Source: Enterobacter sp. JBIWA008 (GTDB lineage: Bacteria > Pseudomonadota > Gammaproteobacteria > Enterobacterales > Enterobacteriaceae). Taken from it: DNA of 64,000 bases. The stretch lies in assembly GCF_019968765.1 (NCBI RefSeq), contig NZ_CP074151.1, positions 24,156 through 88,155 of the forward strand. Reading direction: 5' to 3'. The number at the start of each line of letters is the position of its first letter. Position 1 is the stretch's first letter. The notes below the pieces were generated by a model. The model saw nothing but the letters and a program-made list of their open reading frames with translations. It did not search any database and was not told the origin of the DNA. This document shows, in pieces, positions 49,700 to 58,417 of this stretch. Made by a program: the position numbers and the translations under genes.

Positions 49700-49725
49700 T
49701 CATTCAAAACGTTGGTTTAGGAGAA
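49700..49725 (+). repeat. cix1: Inversion crossover site 1
   Basis: The 26-bp site is centred on TT at 49712-49713, with core ACGTTGGTTTAGGAG. It faces right and opens the first silent fibre cassette in frame (V-G-L-G-E). Together with site 2 it bounds a Mu/P1-like invertible segment. Confidence 0.9.
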
Positions 49726-50154
49726 GGTTCAGCTTTGCCTGTTGGCGTTCCCATTCCCTGGCCGTCTGCAACTCTCCCGGCCGGGTATTTGAAATGTAAC
49801 GGAGCACAATTTTCATTAGGACAGTATCCGAAGCTGTCTATAGCTTATCCCTCCGGCACGCTTCCTGATTTACGGGGCGTCTTTATTCGTGGCTGGGATG
49901 ATGGGCGCGGGCTGGATAGTGGGCGGGCTATTCTTTCGTATGCTGCAGATAAAATGAGGAAACATACCCATGGATTTTTATTTGGTAATGGCGATGGAAA
50001 TCAAACCCCTGCCGTACATGAACAATCAAGGAAAGCAGCAGCAACAACTTATTATGCGGTTTCGGGAAGTAGTGGCGTGTATTTAACTGAAGAGGGGCAA
50101 AATGAAACAGCGCCTTGCAACATCGCATTCAATTACATCGTGAGGGCTGCATAA
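49711..50154 (+). CDS. Sv': Silent tail-fibre 3' cassette (collar type, e)
   Basis: This open frame lacks a start codon and begins in the crossover site (V-G-L-G-E-G-S-A-L-P). It encodes a phage tail-collar-type end: PVGVPIPWPSATLPAGYLKCNGAQF, then LPDLRGVFIRGWDDGRGLDSGR, and the terminal CNIAFNYIVRAA. Inversion between site 1 and the active site 5 would fuse it to the constant part of the fibre gene. Its stop overlaps the start of an assembly gene (TAATG), so both move together. Confidence 0.85.
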   Translation, partial: VGLGEGSALPVGVPIPWPSATLPAGYLKCNGAQFSLGQYPKLSIAYPSGTLPDLRGVFIRGWDDGRGLDSGRAILSYAADKMRKHTHGFLFGNGDGNQTPAVHEQSRKAAATTYYAVSGSSGVYLTEEGQNETAPCNIAFNYIVRAA

Positions 50155-50753
50155 TGTCTAAGGCGGAATTAAACAGCGATCATATTGCCGTGGTGGCCGG
50201 TGATATTACTGTATTTAACTATGACGGATTGACGCGCGAATATATTTCATCATCAGTAGAGTTTTTACACGTAGGCGTAGGCATTCCGGCTAATTCGTGT
50301 GTAGATGCGCCTAGCAAAATAAAAGACGGCTTTACCGTTTGCAGAACGAACGATAACAAAGCCTGGGAAGACGTTGCCGATCATCGCGGTGAGACGGTAT
50401 ACAGCACAAAGACCGGTGAGAAAATTACCATCAATGCACCGGGTGATTATCCACAGGACACCACTGCACAGACGCCATCTACGCCATATGATAAATGGAA
50501 TGGCAGCAAATGGGTAACCGATACGCAAGCGCAACATGCTGCTGATGTGGCGGAGGCTGAAAGGCAAAAAAACGCGTTACTCTCAGAGGCGGCGGGGATT
50601 ATTGCCCCGCTGGCAGATGCTCAGGCTGGAGGGTACATTGACGACGCAGATATGCCGCGCCTTGCTGAGTGGCAGCGGTACCGTTACAAACTGAGTAAAG
50701 TCGATACAAGTACCGCGCCTGAAATTACCCTTCCGCCGAAGCCGGAGGTATAG
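50154..50753 (+). CDS. U': Tail-fibre assembly protein paired with cassette e
   Basis: This 199-residue protein (MSKAELNSDHIAVVAGDITVFNYDGLTREY) matches the Mu/P1 gpU-type chaperone family: beta-rich start, TPYDKWNGSKWVTD, then a helical end. It is similar to the convergent copy at 50725-51339, starting with nearly the same 30 residues. It assists trimerisation of its cognate fibre end. Their 3' ends overlap by 29 bp, as in P1 U and U'. Confidence 0.85.
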   Translation: MSKAELNSDHIAVVAGDITVFNYDGLTREYISSSVEFLHVGVGIPANSCVDAPSKIKDGFTVCRTNDNKAWEDVADHRGETVYSTKTGEKITINAPGDYPQDTTAQTPSTPYDKWNGSKWVTDTQAQHAADVAEAERQKNALLSEAAGIIAPLADAQAGGYIDDADMPRLAEWQRYRYKLSKVDTSTAPEITLPPKPEV

Positions 50754-51339
50754 GCCAGCTGATATCTGGTGCGCTGGAAGGGTTTGTATCTTCCAGCGCA
50801 TCAAGATAGTCCAACCACAGATTATACTGTGTCAGTTCTTCTACCTTCATACGCCCAATAGCTGCTTTACCGGGCCATTGTTTACTATTGATGTAATCAT
50901 TGGCTTTATCGATTCTGGACTGTTTTTCAGTTTCAGCACTGGCGACATCTGCTAAATGTCGGGCATTCAAATCTGTAACCCACTGGCTGCCATCCCATTT
51001 ATCGTATGGTGTGGCTGGAGCATGGGGAGTTGTTTTCTCTGGGTAATCTCCTAGCATAGTAATGGTAAAGGGTTCGCCGGTTTCAGTGTTATACACCGTT
51101 TCACCACGGTGATTCATGACATATTCCCACGCGGTAATATTGGCTGTCCGGCAAATGACAAAGCCTTCTTTTTTATTTCCCGGCGCGTCAATGCATGAGT
51201 TAGCGGGAATCCCCACACCAACAGGCAAAGTCTCCACTGATTCGGATAGATATTCGCGCGTCAATCCGTCATAGTTAAATACAGTAATATCACCGGCTAC
51301 AACGGCGATATGTTCACTGTTTAATTTTGCCATCAACAT
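50725..51339 (-). CDS. U: Tail-fibre assembly protein paired with cassette d
   Basis: This protein of up to 204 residues begins MLMAKLNSEHIAVVAGDITVFNYDG (the second ATG at 51333 is an alternative). It is homologous to the facing gene at 50154-50753, with the same TPYDKWDGSQWVTD block. The start overlaps the stop of cassette d (TAATG). The two assembly genes diverge towards their ends, as expected for chaperones matched to different fibre tips. Confidence 0.85.
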   Translation of the reverse strand: MLMAKLNSEHIAVVAGDITVFNYDGLTREYLSESVETLPVGVGIPANSCIDAPGNKKEGFVICRTANITAWEYVMNHRGETVYNTETGEPFTITMLGDYPEKTTPHAPATPYDKWDGSQWVTDLNARHLADVASAETEKQSRIDKANDYINSKQWPGKAAIGRMKVEELTQYNLWLDYLDALEDTNPSSAPDISWPIPPASAEG

Positions 51340-51782
51340 TATGCAGCCCTCACAATGTAATTGAACGCAATGTTACGTGGGCGAGCGCCAAATGATGACT
51401 TTTGCCCTGTAATAGAAGAAATAATTCCAGCGGTACTAATATGTGACCATGACGGGCTATTATCGACAACGCTATCGAAATCACTCACTGCAATATAAGC
51501 AGTTCCATCAGTATAACCGCCAACAAACATCCCAATCCCGGAGCCAAACTGAGCTGTCAGCACCCCCCTTCCGCTATCTATCCCTCTGCCATCATCCCAG
51601 CCACGGATAAACTCAGCGCGAAGATCTGGCAGTTTGAGGGCAGGATAGGCAAGCGCCAGTTTCGGATATTGGGAAGCCGTGAACGCTGCTCCGTTGCATT
51701 TGAGCCACCCTGCCGGTGGTGTTGCTGATGGCCATGGTACGGGTGTACCAACTGGCAGCGCGGAGCCTTCCCCTAAACCAAC
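51339..51782 (-). CDS. Sv: Silent tail-fibre 3' cassette (collar type, d)
   Basis: A start-less frame opens in crossover site 2 (V-G-L-G-E-G-S-A-L-P). It encodes GTPVPWPSATPPAGWLKCNGAAF, LPDLRAEFIRGWDDGRGIDSGR and the same final NIAFNYIVRAA as cassette e, with a different middle. Site 2 has the same orientation as the active site 5, so this cassette can be used only after a prior inversion that turns it round. Confidence 0.85.
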   Translation of the reverse strand, partial: VGLGEGSALPVGTPVPWPSATPPAGWLKCNGAAFTASQYPKLALAYPALKLPDLRAEFIRGWDDGRGIDSGRGVLTAQFGSGIGMFVGGYTDGTAYIAVSDFDSVVDNSPSWSHISTAGIISSITGQKSSFGARPRNIAFNYIVRAA

Positions 51783-51793
51783 GTTAAGCGCGT
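51768..51793 (-). repeat. cix2: Inversion crossover site 2
   Basis: The 26-bp site is centred on AA at 51780-51781; its complement reads ACGTTGGTTTAGGGG. It faces left, opposite to sites 1, 3 and 4. Confidence 0.9.
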
Positions 51794-51804
51794 ATGTTTT
51801 TTAA

Positions 51805-51830
51805 TCACTGTATACGTTGGTTTAGGAGAG
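51805..51830 (+). repeat. cix3: Inversion crossover site 3
   Basis: The site is centred on TT at 51817-51818, with core ACGTTGGTTTAGGAG, only 37 bp from site 2 and facing away from it. It opens cassette c in frame. Confidence 0.9.
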
Positions 51831-52199
51831 GGTGCAAAACTGCCCGCCGCAACAGGTACGCTTGCCACCTCTGGATGGATCACCCTGCCCTTGGGCGGAG
51901 GACGGAAATTAATAATTCAATGGGGGAGAGTAGGAATTGATTATGCTGCTGACCACGGTTCGTATGTTGTTCTAGGCGGTAGAGTAAATAGATATACAGG
52001 GGAGGGAACATTCCCGATTACTTTCCCAAATGCACTACTTATAGTTAATGCAGCAAGTAATGATGTAGTAAATACACACATTGCAAGCATTTACGCTGAC
52101 TCCGCAAATCATTTTACGTGGTCATATCACTCTACAACTGCCTATGCTGAGGGTGGAAGTGGAGGGAATACTTTTAGCTGGTTGGCTATAGGGTATTAA
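51816..52199 (+). CDS. Silent tail-fibre 3' cassette (c)
   Basis: A start-less frame from site 3 (V-G-L-G-E-G-A-K-L-P) gives a 127-residue end of the beta-sandwich tip type: LGGGRKLIIQWGRVGID, FPITFPNALLIVNAAS and final FSWLAIGY. It is related in plan to the presently active end (LIIQW..., LAIGR). No assembly gene of its own follows; crossover site 4 starts within the stop region. Confidence 0.8.
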   Translation, partial: VGLGEGAKLPAATGTLATSGWITLPLGGGRKLIIQWGRVGIDYAADHGSYVVLGGRVNRYTGEGTFPITFPNALLIVNAASNDVVNTHIASIYADSANHFTWSYHSTTAYAEGGSGGNTFSWLAIGY

Positions 52200-52216
52200 A
52201 CGTTGGTTTAGGGGGA
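52191..52216 (+). repeat. cix4: Inversion crossover site 4
   Basis: The site is centred on TT at 52203-52204, with core ACGTTGGTTTAGGGG, overlapping the end of cassette c. It faces right and opens cassette b. Confidence 0.9.
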
Positions 52217-52549
52217 GCTAAATACGTAACCAGTCGAGGAAGCAACGCAAATGGAGCCTGGGTAATATGGTCGGATGGAGCCATTGAGGTAATGGGGTAT
52301 GGTGTAATCCTTGATAACGGCCTGGCAACGGTTAATTACCCAATCGCGCTACCAGGTATAAGCCGCTATATCAGCATTGCCGAACGCCTTTCTGCCGATC
52401 CTGGAACTGGGCCCAACTATGCTCATTCATCAATGATCATTGATGCCTTAACAACAAATGTTGGTTTCAAAGCTCGTTGCACAATGGCCGCAACGGGTGC
52501 CCCATCAAATAATGGTTTTTCGTGGAGAGTTTATTATGCGCCTGTTTAA
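52202..52549 (+). CDS. Silent tail-fibre 3' cassette (b)
   Basis: A start-less frame (V-G-L-G-G-A-K-Y-V-T-S) gives a 115-residue tip: NANGAWVIWSDGAIEVMGYG, VNYPIALPGISRYISIAERL and final WRVYYAPV. It shares the beta-sandwich plan of cassettes a and c but has a different surface. A 157-residue assembly gene follows. A single inversion between site 4 and site 5 would activate both. Confidence 0.8.
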   Translation, partial: VGLGGAKYVTSRGSNANGAWVIWSDGAIEVMGYGVILDNGLATVNYPIALPGISRYISIAERLSADPGTGPNYAHSSMIIDALTTNVGFKARCTMAATGAPSNNGFSWRVYYAPV

Positions 52550-52733
52550 TCCGTTCACGATGACAGAGGTTATCCGATCCGAAAAAAACAATCATGATAA
52601 GGAGTATTTCAAAAGTAAATAATGGTGTGACGCGCCTGTTTGCGCCAAGTAGAAAGTGAATAGGTAAACAACGAATTTTATGCACCTATTTCACATAGTT
52701 CATAGCATTGAATCTTCATGTGAGAGGGCAAAT

Positions 52734-53207
52734 ATGGAATACTTTTACAGCGCTTCGACAAATGCTTTTTATCCAGCGGCTTTGTTGGACAGTTACAAAC
52801 AGGCTGGAACTCTACCTGATGACATCCAATCAGTAGTGGAGGAAGTTTTCATTGAATTTACCGCAACACCACTAGGTATGCGACGAGTGCCTAATCAGGA
52901 GGGTTTCCCCATGTGGGAGGCCATACCTGCAGTAGTGCTGACTCAGGACGAGATAAAAAGTAAAGCAAGAAAGTTGCGTGATAGCTTCATATCCGCAACC
53001 GATAGCATGCTCGTTTCAGACTACACCATTAACGATACCGAGCTCACCGTGGATGAAAGGGAGGAGCTAATGAGCGTCAGGCTCACTTTCAAGAAATGGC
53101 CAACAATTGATGGCTGGCCTGATATAGCATTACCTGACATTCCTCAATGGTTATTGGTTGAGGCGGTTAATAATGGGTACAGAGTATACAGCTGGCCTGA
53201 AGAGTAA
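52734..53207 (+). CDS. Tail-fibre assembly protein paired with cassette b
   Basis: I start this at MEYFYSASTNAFYPAALLDS, behind GAGAGGG. The 157-residue protein has the gpU/Tfa pattern (FYPAALLDSYKQAGTLPDD, then a C-terminal WPDIALPDIP) of a different subgroup from the two U-type genes. It ends at a terminator shared with the active fibre gene, so after inversion it would be transcribed behind the fibre. Confidence 0.8.
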   Translation: MEYFYSASTNAFYPAALLDSYKQAGTLPDDIQSVVEEVFIEFTATPLGMRRVPNQEGFPMWEAIPAVVLTQDEIKSKARKLRDSFISATDSMLVSDYTINDTELTVDEREELMSVRLTFKKWPTIDGWPDIALPDIPQWLLVEAVNNGYRVYSWPEE

Positions 53208-53218
53208 AATCATAATAT

Positions 53219-53244
53219 AAAGCACCATATGACATGGTGCTTTT
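53219..53244. terminator. Bidirectional terminator at fibre-gene end
   Basis: AAAGCACCAT-atgac-ATGGTGCTTTT lies between the convergent assembly gene (+) and the active fibre gene (-). Confidence 0.8.
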
Positions 53245-53254
53245 AACTAACGTT

Positions 53255-54613
53255 TTATCTTCCGATTGCAAGTACGCAAGTAGTTGCGCCAAAAAAGCTT
53301 TGGCCTGAATGTGCTTGAACCAATAACGAGGCTCCCTTCAAGCTTATTCTTTCCACGCTTCTAATGGCTTGTACATATGATATAGGACCGGGAAAAGCAA
53401 CATACACAACCGTTGGAAATGGCACTGGAAAATTAAACTCCGTAACATCAATATCAAGCCCGCCGGTTGTGTTTGAACCGCCAACCAACCTGACCCACTG
53501 GATAATTAGTCCGTTCGGAAAAGTCATCCAGCCGTTGTGGTTACTATTGCTGGCAAAATTGGACATATCAGGGAGTTGGTTTAAGCCGGTGCCAACTCCC
53601 CGCTTTGCGGCCTCTCCTAAACCAAGGTATTCGAGAATACCAGCAACCGTTTTGCCAGAAAGGTCTGTGAGGGTTTGGTTAAGCGGCTGCTTACCTTCGA
53701 GGGCCTTTTTCATAGTAGATGCAAACTGGGGATCATTATTCAGCGCAGCAGCAAACTCACTTAGAGTATCGAGGCCCTCGGGAGTTGAATTACCTACCAG
53801 AGCCGAAATCGCCGCCTTAACGAAAGCGGTGGTGGCTATCTGTGTGTTATTTACCGTTTGGGCAGCTGTAGGAGCCTTAGGTGTCCCGGTTAACGTCGGG
53901 CTCGCCAATGGGGCCTTAAGGTCTAGTGCCTTATCAATTGTCTGCGCGAAATTACCATCATTGTTTATCGCTGCGGCTAACTGAGCCAGTGTAGAGAGGG
54001 CTTCCGGCACTCCCTCCCCAGACAGGAAGGAAATCGCTTTTTTAATAGCGAGGGAGTTCGCAGCGACCCCTTCTTCTTCGCTATCAAGTTCTGCGCTTAA
54101 CTGAAGCCCCAAGCTGCGAAATACACGGAAAGACGTGTCTATCATTTCCGAAGTAATCTGCGTTGCCCCCTCCGGTACCGCAACCCGGCACAACTCTATT
54201 TGGCCGTCTTTTAGTTGCTGAGCCCTAATAGTAACAATCTCAGCTGCATTAACAGTCGATTCGTCCGTTACTTGGCTCGTTTTCACACCAAACTTATAAA
54301 ATGCCTGCAACGCGATAATCGTTGTCTGGCCAGCAGGGATGTCGACGTCAATATCTAAAATTTGCTGCACTGACAACTGGACGTTATCAATATCAACAGA
54401 CGCAGCACCACCTTCATTGCCCGAGGTCACGGTAACCTTCAGACCGGTGCCAGGCACGACATTAAAACCTGAATAGATTCCAGGCTTAATAATATTTTTA
54501 AATTTCCGGTTTAATGCTGTTGAGGTGTAGGCCTCGTAAAACTGTACGTCTGTGATCAGGCTCTTACGAGAATCTGCGGCCAGAAGGCTCACACCACTAA
54601 TAGATCCGCTCAT
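53255..54613 (-). CDS. S: Active tail-fibre protein (constant part plus variable tip a)
   Basis: This 452-residue protein has residues 1-329 constant and 330-452 variable; the border is crossover site 5, coding E-Y-L-G-L-G-E. The constant part has a gpH-like start (YEAYTSTALNRKFKNIIKPGIYSGF) and two copies of a fibre repeat (PLASPTLTGTPKAPTAAQTVNNTQIATTAFV; the LSTLAQLAAAINND and LDTLSEFAAALNND segments). The current tip carries LIIQWVRLVGGS and final CVLAIGR. No assembly gene follows it directly at present, so it may rely on one elsewhere in the cluster. Confidence 0.88.
   Translation of the reverse strand: MSGSISGVSLLAADSRKSLITDVQFYEAYTSTALNRKFKNIIKPGIYSGFNVVPGTGLKVTVTSGNEGGAASVDIDNVQLSVQQILDIDVDIPAGQTTIIALQAFYKFGVKTSQVTDESTVNAAEIVTIRAQQLKDGQIELCRVAVPEGATQITSEMIDTSFRVFRSLGLQLSAELDSEEEGVAANSLAIKKAISFLSGEGVPEALSTLAQLAAAINNDGNFAQTIDKALDLKAPLASPTLTGTPKAPTAAQTVNNTQIATTAFVKAAISALVGNSTPEGLDTLSEFAAALNNDPQFASTMKKALEGKQPLNQTLTDLSGKTVAGILEYLGLGEAAKRGVGTGLNQLPDMSNFASNSNHNGWMTFPNGLIIQWVRLVGGSNTTGGLDIDVTEFNFPVPFPTVVYVAFPGPISYVQAIRSVERISLKGASLLVQAHSGQSFFGATTCVLAIGR
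53612..53637 (-). repeat. cix5: Inversion crossover site 5 (active junction)
   Basis: The site is centred on AA at 53624-53625 inside the fibre gene. Its complement reads CCTTGGTTTAGGAG. It faces left, so sites 1, 3 and 4 are direct inversion partners. Reading frame L-G-L-G-E is kept by every cassette. Confidence 0.9.
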
Positions 54614-54615
54614 AC

Positions 54616-55065
54616 TCAGCTCCCTGCCTGCTCAATCATCATGATGATTGAGTAATTCTTTCCCTGGTATACAGTATCTTGCTGAGTAGCAAGCACGGCG
54701 ATGGCTTTGTCTTCTGCGTCCAATAGCACGAGTGTATTGAAGTCGTAAACAGTGTCTTCCTCAAGGCTGTCTTGAGGCAACACGGCATTAAGCGTGATGA
54801 TGTTCCCCTGAACTGACCGCACAAGTTCAGATTTCGCGAAGTTGGTAGTCATGTCTTCCAGCACGAAGTCAGTTGGGATATCAGAGATATTCCAACCACC
54901 AGCCTCATTCACCGAAACCAGCGTCGATTTGCCCCAGCATGCCGTTTTGATTTCAAAGCGTTGGCCGTTACCGATCGCAGACTCCGCGCGGCGTGAGTAG
55001 TAGTAATCGAGTAATTGCGCTTTATAAAGCGTACCGCTAGTACGAGCGGCGAGAACATCAGCCAT
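54616..55065 (-). CDS. R: Tail-fibre-associated protein R
   Basis: This 149-residue protein (MADVLAARTSGTLYKAQLLDYYYSRRAESAIGNGQRFEIKTACWGKS) precedes S by 2 bp, the P1 order R-S. The central part is beta-rich. It probably links the fibre to the baseplate, as gpR is thought to do in P1. The assignment is by synteny and size. Confidence 0.75.
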   Translation of the reverse strand: MADVLAARTSGTLYKAQLLDYYYSRRAESAIGNGQRFEIKTACWGKSTLVSVNEAGGWNISDIPTDFVLEDMTTNFAKSELVRSVQGNIITLNAVLPQDSLEEDTVYDFNTLVLLDAEDKAIAVLATQQDTVYQGKNYSIIMMIEQAGS

Positions 55066-55168
55066 TTAAATCCCCTCAAAATGCACTGAGAGGAGTTCGA
55101 GCCCTTGAGTGGAATCAAACTCCGCAAGTGGTAGTCTGCGGAGTTTGTTGAGTTTGTGAAATTGAGCG

Positions 55169-56971
55169 TTAGGCGCTAGAACCCATCAGGTAATTTATTT
55201 TCCTGATAGTCTTTCTCCAGCTGCCTGCAGGCTCCTGTATGAGCACATGTTCGCTATCAACTGGGAATAGGATCGTCGCTAGGTCACCATTTGCATATTC
55301 GATAATACAACCATGTAATCCAAGCGTTGACACGTATAACCCCACAACACCGGCAAACTCTCCGGTATCAGAAATCACCTGCTCAAAAATACGCGGATCA
55401 AGAATTTTTTCACCCGGGATGATGGCTGGAACGATGTGGGTGTGGCCTATTGGCCACGCATCAAGCGGTAAGGTATCGAGTGTCAACGAAACTGCACCCA
55501 GCTCCCGTGGAACGCCATTAAATTGTTGTCCACTCACCCCAGTAAAGCTCCTGCCCTGCACCAGATGGGAATTATCATCATCCAACCTATAATGAACCTG
55601 CGAACTGACGTCAGCGTTTATAATCCCCTCATCCACGGCGGTAAAAATCGGTTCAACGCTGGCTGACACATCACTTTGAAGAAAGTCGTCAGCGGCTTCG
55701 CTAACAATAAACACATCTGAACTTTCACCGCCCATCATCGATATGGCTATAAGAGCATCATTAAAATCGGCGTGATCATGCTCTGACCTGATTTGACCTA
55801 GCGTTATCTCGTTAAGCCTTTCGTATACTGATGCACTCTGACGTATCTCATCAGCACACTGCAAATAGTTAATTTGACGAATCTCATCCCTCCAGTTACC
55901 GGCCAGAGGTTGCAAGATCACCTCATCAACGAAGCCGGGAAATCCGTACCGGACGACTCGACTATCTGCATACTCGACAATACAGCCGTACTGGCCAAGA
56001 GTTTTGAGCATCAAGCGAGACTCTCCTTGGCTATATGTGAATAAAACAGTGGAATCAACCGTGAAATCGCGCCCGGACATATCCTGGGTATACAATCGCC
56101 CATCGCCCTCTTCTCTTTCAGGGATTATTGGTGGAATAATTGCTGTCATACCTAAGGGCCAAGCATCAAGCGGCATGCCATCAAAGCAAATAGGTATCAT
56201 ATCCAGAGAGCGCTTAAGGCTTTTTATAACGCGATTTTCATTGAATGAAATGTTAGTTCTTACACCAACAGCGTCGGTCTTATCGCCGAAATCAAAGCTA
56301 TGATTGAAACTCATTTGAGTGTCAAAAAATACAAGATTTTCCTTTTTCTCTATCGCTTTAAATACTAGCTGCAACGTTAAGCCGTCATAAACAATATGCA
56401 GTGGAATAAGAGGAACTATGATTTTGGTAAAGTCAGACTGAAAACGCCTTATGCTCGCATTAATATCGTCAGCACCGTAAAGCTCATATAATTTATTGAG
56501 ATTAAGTACAACTCGACCACGGGAAGTAAGGAAAAAATCCCCATAACTAGCGGTGGCTGACTCAACTTCTTGTGCTGTTGCCAAATACGATCCGTAAGGG
56601 GTTTTAACGATGTCAGTGGGCGCGTACAACGGCTCCCAAGATACAGGCATCTCTCCGAACTCACGCCAAAGGGTCTGCTCGATTGGCCGAGTAGTACCTT
56701 TGAAATGCACCTCATCGAGACGCTGGGTAAGAAGCATGGGCCGCCGGGCTCTGTCTTCCTCTGCGATTATGAAGAAACGACCATATTCCGAAATCCGTGT
56801 ATCCATATCTTCACTATCCATGGTGAAAAAGGATTTGCGATTACTGATTCGCGTCAGGACCGGTTCGACAGTTTCATTCCACATGTCCTGCATCTTTTCA
56901 GTAAACGCAGCCCATAATTTTGAGCTGCGCTTAGCTGGTGTTAACTGCTCTTTCAGCCAATTTTCTTTCAC
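55169..56971 (-). CDS. 16: Baseplate/tail protein gp16
   Basis: This 600-residue protein has an N-terminal segment of P2 gpI-like type (KENWLKEQLTPAKRSSKLWAAFTEKMQDMWNETVEPVL). Two clearly duplicated blocks follow: MPLDAWPLGMTAIIPPIIPE...YGCIVEYADS...QPLAGNWRDEIRQINYL near residues 258-370, and LPLDAWPIGHTHIVPAIIPG...HGCIIEYANG...QEPAGSWRKTIRKINYL near residues 480-597. Such repeats may bind the fibre. It lies between bplB and R as in P1. Confidence 0.8.
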   Translation of the reverse strand: MKENWLKEQLTPAKRSSKLWAAFTEKMQDMWNETVEPVLTRISNRKSFFTMDSEDMDTRISEYGRFFIIAEEDRARRPMLLTQRLDEVHFKGTTRPIEQTLWREFGEMPVSWEPLYAPTDIVKTPYGSYLATAQEVESATASYGDFFLTSRGRVVLNLNKLYELYGADDINASIRRFQSDFTKIIVPLIPLHIVYDGLTLQLVFKAIEKKENLVFFDTQMSFNHSFDFGDKTDAVGVRTNISFNENRVIKSLKRSLDMIPICFDGMPLDAWPLGMTAIIPPIIPEREEGDGRLYTQDMSGRDFTVDSTVLFTYSQGESRLMLKTLGQYGCIVEYADSRVVRYGFPGFVDEVILQPLAGNWRDEIRQINYLQCADEIRQSASVYERLNEITLGQIRSEHDHADFNDALIAISMMGGESSDVFIVSEAADDFLQSDVSASVEPIFTAVDEGIINADVSSQVHYRLDDDNSHLVQGRSFTGVSGQQFNGVPRELGAVSLTLDTLPLDAWPIGHTHIVPAIIPGEKILDPRIFEQVISDTGEFAGVVGLYVSTLGLHGCIIEYANGDLATILFPVDSEHVLIQEPAGSWRKTIRKINYLMGSSA

Positions 56972-56980
56972 AGTTTTACC

Positions 56981-58417
56981 CTACGGATAGCTGATTGATT
57001 CGAAGTCAGACGACTCAACATTGAGATAAACAAAGTCATTCATCAATACGGCGTCACTCATATCAATCGCCTCAACATCATAGGAAATAAATAACCCTGT
57101 ATCCTCGATAACACGCCAAATATCTTTAACCTTTACCTGAGCGTAATATTGTTGCTGTGAATCATCCTCACTTTGAAGTAATTTGCTAAATGATGGCGAA
57201 TCTTTCCCAAAGTTATTCTCTAACGCCTCCTTCAGATCCTTGCGGGCGTCATCAATAAGAACGCTTTTTTTGGCTGTTCCGCTGAACTTGATAGTGAATG
57301 GTTTTTCGTTTGTCGGCACATATTCGAAGTGCTTGTTTAGCTCGTTAGGAATGGGGGCCAGTGCTTCAAGAATCTCTGAAGCTAGCTTTTCCTGCGATAC
57401 ACCCGGTTTATGCCCACAGAAGAAGATACGGTTAATATTACGTACATCAAAACCGGTTATGCTCTCTTGAACAGCCTCTCCCCAGACGTTCAGCCAAGAG
57501 GTGCCACTAACTGCACCTTGCACAAAATGACGATAGTCGCCACCCCATACAACCTGCTCATCAAAGGGAACGTAGTATTGCGCACGATTTCTTGTTTCTT
57601 CGGTTGATTCCATACCGCCGCCGCCGGAGATAACAGAATCAGTTACGATTTCGAGGACGTCCGCATATTTAGCGATATTACCGGCGGCTTCAAGCTTCTG
57701 TCCCTGAGCAAGGGTGTAATCCCCCAGACTTGCCAGAATATCGAGCCGAACCTGGCAACCAGCTGGTGGCATCATTCCCATGGAGCCATCACCGAACCGT
57801 ACCCCTAGCTGCTCTGTAGGTTTATATACCAGCGCATAGTGTTTACTATCACTGCGTGACATACGGAATAGTGGGTTACGAGTCCATACCTGCTCCTCGT
57901 CTCCATTCACAATGACAACTGACAACTCTGAAACTTCAGCCGTAATATCCCGAGTAAGCAGTAAAGTTAGGAATGGTTTTTCTTCTGCAATATCGAAGCT
58001 AACACTGATCGCTTCTTGCTGCTTGACTGGCACGCCATAGACAGTTTCGCCGGGACCAATTGTCACGGTGTTATCACATGATAATGGGGTTTGATCCGAT
58101 GTGAGAATTTCCCCGCCAGAGGGCAGAATTATGATTTCAGAAGATTTATTTTTGATTGATACCGTGCCATGAGATGCCTCAACAAAACGCCCTACATATC
58201 CACGATCTTCCGCTGCGGCGAGGATACTAGATCGACGTGTTGCAGTCGTGATAAACCCTTCAACCAGTGCCCTGCTTGCGTAGGTCTGAGCAATATATAT
58301 AACCTGCGCGCCTAGGACGGCCATCATCTGCGCAAACTGACTGTTAACGAACCTCGACCACCAACTGTTTTCGCTCAGTTTGGCGTTAAATTTCTCTAAA
58401 ACCTCGGAGATACTCAC
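56981..58417 (-). CDS. bplB: Baseplate J-like protein BplB
   Basis: This 478-residue protein has the plan of gpJ/gp6-type baseplate wedge proteins. It has a helical start (MSISEVLEKFNAKLSENSWWSRFVNSQFAQMMAVLGAQVIYIAQTYASRALVEGFITTATRRSSILAAAEDRGYVG), a beta core (VRFGDGSMGMMPPAGCQVRLDILAS), and GGGGMESTEETRNRAQYYVPFDEQVVWGGDYRHFV. It overlaps pmgA by four bases. It forms the baseplate ring. Confidence 0.85.
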   Translation of the reverse strand: MSISEVLEKFNAKLSENSWWSRFVNSQFAQMMAVLGAQVIYIAQTYASRALVEGFITTATRRSSILAAAEDRGYVGRFVEASHGTVSIKNKSSEIIILPSGGEILTSDQTPLSCDNTVTIGPGETVYGVPVKQQEAISVSFDIAEEKPFLTLLLTRDITAEVSELSVVIVNGDEEQVWTRNPLFRMSRSDSKHYALVYKPTEQLGVRFGDGSMGMMPPAGCQVRLDILASLGDYTLAQGQKLEAAGNIAKYADVLEIVTDSVISGGGGMESTEETRNRAQYYVPFDEQVVWGGDYRHFVQGAVSGTSWLNVWGEAVQESITGFDVRNINRIFFCGHKPGVSQEKLASEILEALAPIPNELNKHFEYVPTNEKPFTIKFSGTAKKSVLIDDARKDLKEALENNFGKDSPSFSKLLQSEDDSQQQYYAQVKVKDIWRVIEDTGLFISYDVEAIDMSDAVLMNDFVYLNVESSDFESISYP

